64,000 bases of DNA from Pratylenchus scribneri (Eukaryota > Nematoda > Chromadorea > Rhabditida > Pratylenchidae): the NCBI GenBank assembly GCA_030063045.1, contig JAQSEB010000013.1:744001-808000 (forward strand), in the 5' to 3' direction. Below are positions 9,337 to 18,384 of the stretch, piece after piece. Each line of letters starts with the position of its first letter. The first letter of the stretch is position 1. The notes below the pieces were generated by a model that was given only the letters and a program-made list of their open reading frames with translations, searched no databases and had not been told where the DNA came from. The position numbers and the translations under genes are program-made.

Positions 9337-9720
9337 TTAATTTTTCCCATTTTGCCATTGCTTTTCTTCGCAAATTTCCTTTCGAACTTCTGAAACAACC
9401 TCAAAGAATAAAATCATCTTTTGATGTTCGTCCTTTTGGTTCATTCTTTTGTATAATTCCTCTTTTGGTATGATTATTTCATTGAATTTGTCCATTGATT
9501 TAGGCTCAATTTCCAACAATTCCGAATCCATGAAAGTATGGAATATGCTTTTCCGACTTACATATCTTTCCGAAAATATTCGTTTTGTACTATCCATTTG
9601 GCGTATTTTCACACAAAATATGCGTAAATGCATTTGCGCAAGCAGTTTATTTTTCCTCTCTTCTTCCATTTGAGTATTCCCTTTTTTATGACTAAAAAAT
9701 AAAAAATTATTTGATGCCAT
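9337..9720 (-). CDS. hypothetical protein, 127 aa
   Basis: A single open frame starts MASNNFLFF and ends TAA. The body (MEEERKNKLLAQMHLRIFCV onward) is charged and helical in character, with an EEK-rich C-terminus. It has good coding composition inside AT-rich flanks. A TTTTTTAG followed by TCATAAAAAAGG near the N-terminus resembles a splice acceptor, so the first nine residues may be intronic and the true exon may begin there. No motif or family is recognised. It lies downstream of, and in the same direction as, the larger minus-strand gene at 10336-11809. Confidence 0.55.
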   Translation of the reverse strand: MASNNFLFFSHKKGNTQMEEERKNKLLAQMHLRIFCVKIRQMDSTKRIFSERYVSRKSIFHTFMDSELLEIEPKSMDKFNEIIIPKEELYKRMNQKDEHQKMILFFEVVSEVRKEICEEKQWQNGKN

Positions 9721-9779
9721 TTTTTGTCAATAAATTTATATTTTTTTTGTTGACAAAATCACATTTTTTCGATAAACTA

Positions 9780-10140
9780 ATAATGGATTTAAGCCATTTT
9801 GACTAAACTAACCTTTTAGAATTTTTATTTAAGTAATTTATTGAGTCGCATGGACACATATAAAGTTTGTCAGATTTGATTTAAAACAAAATAAGCTCAT
9901 TTAAAAAGTAAATGAGCTAACCATTTTAACCATTACATGTTTTAAAACACATTTGAACTTTTCAGGCCAAATCAGACAAACTATATATGAGATGATTTGT
10001 CTCAATAAGCTCTACAAAAATGATTAAAATAAAAGTTTGCCAAGTGAAAATCGATTCTTGTTTTTCGACAAGAGAATTTGATTTTATCAATAATAGATTT
10101 TAAATTTGTCGACAAAAAATTTTTTCTATTATTTATTCCA
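9780..10140. repeat. degenerate foldback repeat
   Basis: Opposed words AAAGTTTGTCAGATTTGATT (about 9861) and AAATCAGACAAACTATATAT (about 9967) form the arms, with flanking GAGTCGCATGG-side and TTTGTCTCAATAAGCTCTAC remnants of the core motif. The inner palindrome is AAGCTCATTTAAAAAGTAAATGAGCT. It also carries the TCGACAAGAGAATTTGATTT-type end seen in related copies. It lies between two minus-strand genes. Confidence 0.55.
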
Positions 10141-10324
10141 GCAATGACATACTAGTCTAGCAAAAATTACACTCATCAGTTATGTTATTTTTTCTCTTTT
10201 TATATTGTTTAAAACTTTTAAATAAATTTTTTGTTCATCACCCATTTTTATGAGAATATCTAAAGTAAATAATTAAAAAAAATAAGAAAATAAATTCATT
10301 TGTAAAAAAAAGAAAAAAATACTT

Positions 10325-10330
10325 TTTATT
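10325..10330 (-). promoter_or_regulatory. poly(A) signal AATAAA
   Basis: On the minus strand AATAAA lies 6 nt past the stop codon of the 10336-11809 gene, close for a nematode 3' end but plausible. Confidence 0.35.
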
Positions 10331-10335
10331 AAGTA

Positions 10336-11809
10336 TTAACAATAAAAATAAAACCTTATTATTTTCTGCACAATTTTTTTGCCTATTTTAGCGCTAATCG
10401 TATCCCAATAATCCTCATCATCAATGTCGGATACATCAAAATATTTTTCGGCCAAAAATTTGGCTATATGGAATTTTAGGTGGCTGTACCATTTTAAATA
10501 TTGATATTTAATGTCATTTTCGAATATGTAATAGAAAATTGTGGCATCTTTTCTGATTGCTCCCAACTTGTTTCGCAATTTTGGTATCTTATAGGCAAAA
10601 AAAATTAAATATTTAAAAAATAAGATATACAAACCTGTCTGGCTGCTCTTTTATAATGACTCGCAATAAACATTTTTTCACCTTTCAAAATATTTATTTT
10701 TATTCTCAATAATGTTTCACTAATTAAATTTATTAGAGGATTCTTATAATCTTCCGGTCTTATCTGCGCAATAATTTGCACGATTATTTCAGGTAACACA
10801 TCCAACAATGCCAATAAATTGAAAATTTTTGGCAATTTTTCTGGGAAATATGGATCCTTTCGCAATTGCGCGTATTCTTCTTCCAATTTTCCTTTCCTTT
10901 TCATTTCATTTGCCATTTCATTTAAAAATGGCTCTTTTATATAATGAAGGAAAAAATGTTGCGCACTGTAAATGCAAGTGATTTGCTAAAAAAATATGTT
11001 TAATTTTAAAATTTAAGTAAAAAATGACCTCATTTTGTTGGATGATCAAATTCACAAAAATTCGAATTTCATCTTTGCTGGCGCATTTATTTTTCGTCAA
11101 AATGACGTATAATGGATGTTGCTCGACCGTTCCCACTTTTGTTTCTGTCGCTGTATTCATTTTGGCAAAATCAATTTTCTGCTTGTCGTCCATAAAATAA
11201 GCAAAAATGCAGTCTACGATGAATCCAAATTTGAATAAATATTTTTGCTGGAGTCGCAATTCATCCACATTTTCTTCTGCCCAAATTTCTTTCAAATCAT
11301 TTTGAATTTCATTTTGCACGTTTACCTAAAAAAGTACATTTCCATCTATTAATCTATAGTTTTTATAAATGATATATTTTTAACCACACTATATATTTTC
11401 TTTCTATTAAAAATCTATTTTTTTTTATTTAACTCACATTCTTGATTACATCCAATAATAACAACAAAACGGCATTCGGATATCTGATTTTTATGAAGCG
11501 TTTCTTTTCTTCCGACTTTAATTCTCTTTCAGTTTCTGTTGCTTTTCCTTCCTTAAATTTAAAATCGAATTTTAAAAGAATTTTTATTTAATTTGTTTGC
11601 CTGAATAAATTCCCGAAAATCCTTTGCAAAATTGATCATTCTCTCATGGAAAGACAATTCATCAATAATGTTGGGGGTTTTCAATACTTCTTCTGGATCA
11701 TCTACAATAGCCGGATATGCAAACAATTTATGTCCGCGAACAGCCAACAAATCATATATTGCAAAAATTTTGATCAGTTCCGGATTTCCTTTAAAATCCA
11801 TTTGTGGCA
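10336..11809 (-). CDS. multi-exon gene for an unknown protein (at least 406 aa)
   Basis: Five exons join in phase on the minus strand: 11809-11601, 11551-11438, 11325-11029, 10985-10635 and 10587-10336 (TAA). Donors are GCAAAC (a GC-AG intron of 49 nt), GTGAGT, GTCATT and GTTTGT; acceptors are TTTAAG, TTTTAG, TTTTTAG and CTATAAG. The protein is mostly helical and charged, with LPKIFNLLALLDVLPEIIVQ near the centre of exon 4 and an acidic DVSDIDDEDYW near the C-terminus. It has no signal peptide and no motif I recognise. The first listed exon begins after TTTAG with two bases completing a codon, so at least one upstream exon exists, probably within 11948-12485. The function is unknown. Confidence 0.75.
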
Positions 11810-11947
11810 CTAAATTTTAAGAATGTTTGAGTGGGGTAAGAGATGGGGGGATCTAGTTTAGTAGAAAACAGATTTTTTTAAATACTCATACTAGATTAAA
11901 CAGTTTAATTATATAGTATCGATTATCAATTAAATAATATATATTAA

Positions 11948-12133
11948 TTAAAGCGAGAAATTACGCTTTTGAAAAAGTGGGCAAAATGATAATAAATTTG
12001 AAGACTTTTGAATTTTTTTAGTGTAAAAATAAATTAATTTCCACTCTATTAAATGACATAAAATTTCATATGTAATGAGTTCTTTGCTTTCACTGCCAAA
12101 CGGTGGGCCGAAAGCCGAAATTGCTGATTCCAT
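11948..12133 (-). CDS. candidate upstream exon of the 10336-11809 gene
   Basis: The minus-strand frame MESAISAFGPPFGSESKELI then TYEIL has coding composition up to about 12040 and then becomes AT-rich. A donor GTCATTT after TYEI plus T is in the phase needed by the exon at 11809. The same DNA in another frame, entered through the acceptor CCTATTATAG, reads RDPIKWNQQFRLSAHRLAVK and also looks coding. The two alternatives cannot be separated without transcripts. Confidence 0.35.
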   Translation of the reverse strand: MESAISAFGPPFGSESKELITYEILCHLIEWKLIYFYTKKIQKSSNLLSFCPLFQKRNFSL

Positions 12134-12380
12134 TTTATTGGATCTCTATCTATAATAGGAAAATAAACAAGCCGCCGATGGTACGGAGGTGGACTATAAA
12201 TGTAAAAGAACAAATGCCAACCAAATCAGGTTTACTTATATTCTCCCTACCAAAATTTATTAGTATCTCTTTATTATATTTTTGGAAAAAATTATCCTAA
12301 TTTTTTTAAAAATGATTTTCTTGATATCCAGGCCAAAAGTAACAGTAACTATCAAATATATATTTAAATTTTCCCAGAGG

Positions 12381-12485
12381 TCAGGTGTGTGAATATATTT
12401 GTTCCTCATTCGTCCAACCTTCATTGACGACTCTTCCAGACAATTGTCGTCCACTGCTACTGCTACTGCCTATGCCGATTTCCAT
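12381..12485 (-). CDS. candidate first exon or short ORF (34 aa)
   Basis: ATG at 12485 gives MEIGIGSSSSSGRQLSGRVV then NEG and a GTTGGA donor, or 11 more codons to TGA. An overlapping frame reads MDDNCLEESSMKVGRMRNKY. The Ser run comes from an AGC/AGT repeat. It is upstream of, and in the same direction as, the 10336-11809 gene and could be its first exon. Low certainty. Confidence 0.3.
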   Translation of the reverse strand: MEIGIGSSSSSGRQLSGRVVNEGWTNEEQIYSHT

Positions 12486-12839
12486 CAAAATTGCATATTC
12501 ACAAATTGTGAAGAAACATAAAATTGGCATCAAAATTATCATTTCTTTGAAAATGCAAAATTAAATGTTTAGATGGAGAAAAGAAAAGCAACTTATTTGG
12601 TGAAAGTTTTTTAATTGGGTGTTAATTAAGAAGGTATGAAAATTTATAGTGAGGGCAAAGAAGTAGGCTTGAGCATATTTTATTGGCCGGATTTATGCAA
12701 GTTAGGCCGGCAATTAAATTATTCACTGTCGTTAAGATGTGGTAAAGAATTCAAATGAACCCATTTTATGCTAAAAATATATTGATCATGATCACTCCCT
12801 TCTTAGGTTCGTAAAATGAACCCATTTTGTAATTTTTAG

Positions 12840-12991
12840 TCGTCATTGAGCAAAACATTCTTCCTTATCTGCTCAGCAATCTCAATGGTAATTCAATTTT
12901 CTATTTTGCATTAAAAAATGCGTCCGTAAATTTTGATCTCAAATGGCAGGTCGATAAATCATTAGCGAAGAATATTTGCTTTTTTTGCTGA
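12840..12991 (+). CDS. candidate exon, unknown protein
   Basis: After TTTTTAG an open frame of 49 codons runs VIEQNILPYLLSNLNGNSIF then FALKNASVNFDLKWQ and ends in TGA at 12991. A GT after LSNLN could be a donor. It has good coding composition in AT-rich flanks. Direct repeats of AAATGAACCCATTTT lie just upstream (12755-12830). It could be the last exon of an otherwise lost plus-strand gene. Confidence 0.35.
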
Positions 12992-14841
12992 AAGCTTGCC
13001 AATTTATTCATTTTGCGAAAATATTCACATTTTTCAGTTCATCAAAATGTGCTGAAATTTACGAAAACCTAACTTAAATATTTTTTTACCATTTTTCCTA
13101 CCTTTTCTAAGACAAAAAATACACAAAATTTGACTCAAAATAAATCAAAGTTAAATTTCCTATTCTTTCTGACTGTCTAAATTTCAAATTACTAAATTGA
13201 ATTAATTTTTCCATAAATTGACAAATTTTTATTCATATATTTTTCAAATCATAAAAAGCGAATAATTAGTCAATTCTCAATTCCCCATCAAATATCATTA
13301 TTAATAAATTTCTCTAATCAATCGGAAATAGTCTATTTCTTTAGGGAAGAATATTTTAAATCAAAATTTTAATTGTCATTCTTAACTTTTTGATTGAATG
13401 AGATATAAACGCTTTATAATTTAAAATTATTCTACTCGCTCATTTTTTCTTGACTATATCTGACCGAATTTTATTCAATTGCTCACTACCATTATAAATG
13501 TCTTTCTCTAAAAATTCATACAATTTGCCTCGACATCGGCGACATCCATTCTAATAATAATGTCCTCTTCCATTTTTATTTTTGTTCCTTTATTTTCGGT
13601 AAAAAATGAACACAAAGATTTATATCTTGGCCAATTTTATTATTTTCTCTTCTATTTTTTGTCCCTTTATTTTCTGTAAAAAACAGAGAGTGAAATTTTC
13701 CCCGGGCAATTTTCATTCTAAACCCCATTCCATTTTCATCTTCATTTTCTATCTCCCTTTCATTTTCATTTTTTTCTTTTCAACTTTCATTTTTCACCAC
13801 TCTTTAGAAAAAAATTTTCCGGATAATTTCTTCTAAAAAGGCACATCCATTCCAATAAGCAATTGCCACTATTTATAATAAACTCAGAATTGGACTAAAT
13901 TCAATGATTTTGTTAGCAAATTAAGGAGCTGAATTTTTTACTACTTATTGACAGTAATTTTATTTTAAATTTATCAGAATTGAAAAATGTGTGCCAAAAA
14001 ACCTTTGAAATTTTTGCTAATCAAGATGAAATCAATTAGTATCGTTTTTCGGCCTAACTTCATCAATTCTAAACTAATATAAATAAATTAATAATATTAG
14101 ATAGAAAACATCTCTTTAATTCTACATTAAAATCTAAAAAAATTGGTTCAATTCTTGTTAAGTTTTTATAAAATGTCGCCAATTTGTGCCGTTCCTGGTT
14201 CCTTCACTCAAATTTATCGAATTGCTCATTTCCATTTTGACTTTTATTGTAAAAAGCAAAAATTCAGATAGAGACTTGCCTCGGGGAACTTCCCCCATGT
14301 CCTCTCTCCTCTTCCATTTTAAGTTCCATTATTTGTAAAAATGGACAGGAAAGAATTGTGCCCTAGGGCAATTTCCCAGCATTCATCATCGCCAAGCGCC
14401 AATCCACACAATTCATTATTTGCATTAAAATTTTCATTTTTTAGTGTCGTCCACTTTTTCTCTATCTTTTTAACAAAAAATTGCTCAGGGTAGCTTACCA
14501 AGAGAGAACAAATTCATTCGGTGAACGCTTCCATTTTTGATGAATATTATATTTGCATTTTTTGCTCATCTCCACATTTAGTATATTTTGTTCTTACGTC
14601 CATCAACCCACAAAAATGAGTCATTTTTCCCTGTTCATAATCTATTTTTCATTTTACAGTCTTCCTCTTCTATATTCTATTAGTGAGTACTTTCCAATAT
14701 AGTATAATTTATTCGCTAATTTTTATGAGTAATAAGAGAATCAGGATCTTATATAGCAAATGAAATTTTATTTTATCGATATTTCTTTACTTTTCAACTA
14801 TAATTCTCATTTTAATAGATTTATAGGCAAAATAAATTTTA
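12992..14841. repeat. mosaic of degenerate repeats, no gene
   Basis: Recurrent words such as CCATTTTCATTTT, GGGCAATTTTCATTC (13705), TTGCCTCGGGGAACTTCC (14276) and AGGGCAATTTCCCAGCATTC (14364) occur several times in both orientations. They also border the 20.8-21.8 kb element. Open frames here (for example 13606-13836) are T-rich and look non-coding. This seems to be an old nested-repeat area between the 12.8 kb exon and the NSF pseudogene. Confidence 0.4.
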
Positions 14842-15482
14842 TTGGCCTCAACAATTAAACTGCATATTTGCAAATTCCCAACGACCAATTCTTCGGTGAC
14901 AAACAAAGTATATGCCAATCAACGGGATTTGGATGACACCTTAACCAATTATGTCCGCTTCCAAACATCCGTTCATCATTTTGTTTTCACATTGGCCAAC
15001 CATGTTGGGTCAAACGTCAAACTTCCAAAACAACATTGGACCTTCTCACTGGAGCAGGAAATATAGGTTTTAATTGTATTGAAAAATTTAACCAAAAGAA
15101 TAAATTTTAAGGCACAGCCATTCTCATTCAAACTCGGCCATCCTTTAATTACATTCATCAATTTTACCGTTGATTTCCAGAAAAAAACTGTGAGTTTTTG
15201 AATTAATAATTGAAATTATAAATAACAATCAATCAGAACAAGTTCATTGGAACCAATCAACCCAGACGAGACGGTAAATTTTTGATGCAATTTGGAAACA
15301 TGCAGTTAAACAAGGACCAAGAATTGGTGTTCGAGTTCAACAAAATGAGACGCGGCACCCAGAGTGACCAGCAATAGAAACAGACATCGACATACATGCT
15401 CAAATTGGTCGCCAAGAACATGGAAGGAACCACAATAAATTCATCACAACAAAAGGTTTTATTTATCGGTACTTTCCATTTT

Positions 15483-16525
15483 GCGCCAACCCTAACAAAA
15501 ATTATCAAAATAATGTTCTTGGGTTAATTTTTGTGTCGATCACGAATCTTATTAGCCTGAAATTAAGCTGAAGCAATACTTTGGATCTATTTAAGAACTA
15601 TTTGGCACCGAGCCCTAAGCCCCTAATTCTGGTACTTTTCGGTTATGGGCTCCCCTAACAATAAATTATGAAAATTGATGCCTAGGGGTAATTTAGAGTG
15701 CTAATCACGAATCTGACATCCATTTGGACCAAGACCAAGGCTAACTTTCAAAATTTTTTAAATATATCCATATTATAGCTCAGTCAACACAGCACGGTGA
15801 GCTGAATCTAATGGTAACATTTTTATTGAATAATATTGCAATATAGGCAAGTTAGAAATCAAAATAACTAACCAAGATTAATATTTCTTTTGGCCACAAC
15901 TTGCTTATATTGCAATATTATACAATAAAAATGTTACCCTTAGATTCAGCTCACCGTGCTGTGTTGACTGAGCTATAATATGCCTCTATAAATTTTTTTT
16001 TGAATATTAGCCTCTTCCCCCATTGACATTTCCTTGGTAAATGTCGGCAATATCATTCCAAGAAAGCATGATATGATAAAATGTATTTCAGTTTCGTAAT
16101 TAGTACCATAAATTACCTCTAATAGGCAATTTTCATTATTTTTTTTAGGCCAAAACCGAAAAGAACACTAATTCTAACCTAAGCCTTAATTCTAGGCCGA
16201 AATCAGCATTTTATATGAAATAAAAATGGTTTTAAAACTTTTTTAATTTTGAGTTTTATGAGAAACTAATGAGAGAATCGTGATCAGCTCAAAGGACAAC
16301 AAATAAACCATAATTTGACAAAAAAGATTTGCGACATTTTTTTTTATTTTTTCGAATTTCAACCGAAAAGGGGACCCTTTACTTTTTCAACTTCAAATTT
16401 CACGTAGCTTATGTAATTAACGTGATATGCAAAAAAATTAGCTTAGATTCGTGATCCGAACCAAAAATAACCCCATTTGACACAATTTTCATAAATTTTG
16501 GTAAGGGGTAACGCAAAACGGAAAA
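15483..16525. repeat. large degenerate foldback in an NSF pseudogene intron
   Basis: The left arm (CCCTAACAAAAATTATCAAA through GATCACGAATCT near 15544) is repeated inverted at 16440-16520 (AGATTCGTGATCC, then AATAACCCC and TTGGTAAGGGGTAACG). Further partial copies of TAATCACGAATCTGACATCC lie at 15700. A younger element (15770-15981) is nested inside. It is non-coding. Confidence 0.55.
15770..15981. mobile_element. near-perfect 212-bp palindromic MITE
   Basis: The left arm ATATTATAGCTCAGTCAACA, CAGCACGGTGAGCTGAATCT and ATGGTAACATTTTTATTG is matched base for base, apart from a few changes, by the inverted right arm ending GTTGACTGAGCTATAATAT. The arms are about 83 bp and the loop about 45 bp. 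It may carry a TA target duplication within the ATAT ends (Tc1/mariner-like), which is inference. It is inserted in the larger foldback. Confidence 0.8.
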
Positions 16526-16739
16526 GTACCTAATATTAATTTTTTAGCTGTTTTAGTATTTATTGATTTTCCAGAGCAGTGCGGTCATTGAGCCTAAATG
16601 CCATTGTAATTTTTGATCGTCACGAGAATTTCCAAATAAATTTGATTGGCCGAAACAAGTGAAAATCTTCACACCAAACGTTGATAAAGGGTGCGGTTTT
16701 TTGTCCTTAAAATCGGTTTCTTTTGTCCTTAAATCGGAT

Positions 16740-17060
16740 TCTTTTATAATTAAATCATTTGAGTAATAACTCTAGTGCTTTATCCTAGACTTCCAAATTT
16801 TAAACCATTTCATAGAGCCCAGTGAGACGTGTAAATTGATATATAGTTTGTTGAAATTTGTCCAAAATTCAAGCTACAAAACCGTTTAAACCAATTTTGG
16901 TTTTTTGGTTATAACTCTTTTAATTTTGAACCAAACCTTGATAAACTATACATCAATCAACGCGTCTCGATGAGTTTTATAAAAAGGATTTTGGGATCTA
17001 GGATAAAGCACTAAAAAGTTATATTCAAAAAACTGATTTAAAGACAAAAAATTTCTCATT
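16740..17060. repeat. foldback repeat, core-motif family
   Basis: The left arm includes GCTTTATCCTAGACTTCC, ATAGAGCCCAGTGAGACGTG and AATTGATATATAG. The right arm includes ATACATCAATCAACGCGTCT, CGATGAGTTTTATAA and ATCTAGGATAAAGCACT. The centre is AAACCGTTTAAACC. It lies directly before the last surviving NSF pseudogene segment. Confidence 0.7.
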
Positions 17061-17319
17061 GATCAACACTAACAGGAACTTCCAAAAATTGGCATTGTTG
17101 GGCTGGATAAGGAGTTCTCTGACATCTTCAGCCGTGCATTCGCTTTCCGTGTCTCCCCGCCCGAATAAATTAAACTATTGGAAATGAAACATGTTTGTGG
17201 CTTTCTCCTCTTTGGCCCAGACACTGATTGCATTACAGGTTTAAACATTTTATACTTAAAAAGGGCGCGGCTTTTACAGAATGAATTGGAGCTTTTTGCT
17301 GAAAGATCACTTTTTTTTT

Positions 17320-17640
17320 TGATAATAAATTTTTAGTGCTCGTTCCTAAACCCATAAACATTATACCCATTTTATAAAGCTCATCGAGATTCGTCGATTG
17401 ATATATAATTTGTCGGAGTAGGGTTCAAATCTCTAAAAACCTAAATACGATTTAGACAGTTTAACATTTTGATTTTTTTTTTAAACTGTAACAAATTATA
17501 TACCATTTGATGCAACTCGATGAACTCTTTAAAATGGGATGGGAATAAGTTTTATTTTTAGGATCAAGCATTTATCATCAAAATACTAATTTTTCAGCCA
17601 AAGAAACCAATCTTTCGACAAAAAACAGCAATTTGTTCGA
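17320..17640. repeat. foldback repeat, core-motif family
   Basis: The left arm has CCCATTTTATAAAGCTCATC, GAGATTCGTCGATTGATATA; the right arm has AAATTATATACCATTTGATG, CAACTCGATGAACTC and TTTAAAATGGGATGGG. It has the same layout as the copy at 16740-17060 but is clearly diverged from it, so it is not a tandem duplicate. Confidence 0.65.
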
Positions 17641-18384
17641 TATAAAAACCTTTTCTCTTCTTAAAAATTAAACAAGAGATAACAAAATACAGTTGATAAA
17701 ATGATTTTCCAGTAACCTATATATTAGTATAATTACTTTGAAATTCCATAAAGTTTAAATCTAGCTCAAAAAAATTATTTCTCTTGAGCATATTCAAATC
17801 CGAATCCCATAAATTTTCTAAGTTAAGGATTTTCAAAAATTTATTTTTGCTAAAATTATATAATAACTACTATAGGCATTATATAACAAAATGAATATGG
17901 AAAAAATTAAGCGTATTATAGAATTTCATGCAAAACCTTTTTAAAATCAAAATAAATGGTTCGTAGATTCCATTTTTATGAAATTTGGTTTATTCAGCAT
18001 AAACATTTTTCGGCAAATTTGATTGATAATTTTCATAGATAATTTTAAAAATGATTTTACGTGTCTAAATGAGTATTTACATATGTAATTAAATTTCTCC
18101 AAATTACTACTAAAAAGCCTCAATCCATTGTCTTATCCAGTCATGGAATAGCAATTATATTCACCAATAAAAGGAACCAAATATTTTGTGACTTTAGTCT
18201 AAATTCTATTTTTCCAATTTCCTAAATTTTTAATCAATTTATATTCTCTCTATAAGATAAAACTTTTACTGAACGAATTGCTAATTCTAAATAATTTTTC
18301 ATGCATTTAATCAATTACTTTCTAATTTATAGGTAGAACTTTAACGAAAAATGGACAACATAATCCATTTCATGGATGTAATTT
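17641..18384. other. AT-rich spacer, nothing recognised
   Basis: No coding segment or inverted repeat was seen. The expected remainder of NSF D1 was looked for here and not found. Confidence 0.35.

Larger units (their letters stand above)
14842..17238 (+). pseudogene. NSF (N-ethylmaleimide-sensitive factor) pseudogene, N domain and start of D1
   Basis: Five exon-like segments follow NSF order: 14842-15066, 15112-15189, 15237-15455, about 16575-16685 and 17076-17238. Diagnostic matches are KFPTTNSSVTNKVYANQRDL (N domain), LITFINFTVDFQKKT, FQINLIGRN and [20 protein letters not shown], the last nearly identical to the NSF D1 entry region. NSF is the AAA ATPase that disassembles SNARE complexes. 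This copy is dead: in-frame TAG at 15064 and 15375, TAA at 17166, two frame shifts in the fourth segment, and the P-loop GPPGxGKT is reduced to GPDTDCIT. Several splice sites (GTGAGT at 15190, TTTTCCAG at 16574) survive, so it arose by DNA duplication rather than retroposition. No D2 domain was found downstream. Confidence 0.85.

Noticed and set aside
13606..13836. Plus-strand ORF rich in Phe and Ile
   Set aside because: T-rich repeat area with no codon signal; looks like translated pyrimidine tract rather than a membrane protein.
15064..15377. In-frame TAG codons in an otherwise good gene, as possible stop-codon readthrough
   Set aside because: The same gene also has TAA, frameshifts and a ruined P-loop, so it is a pseudogene.
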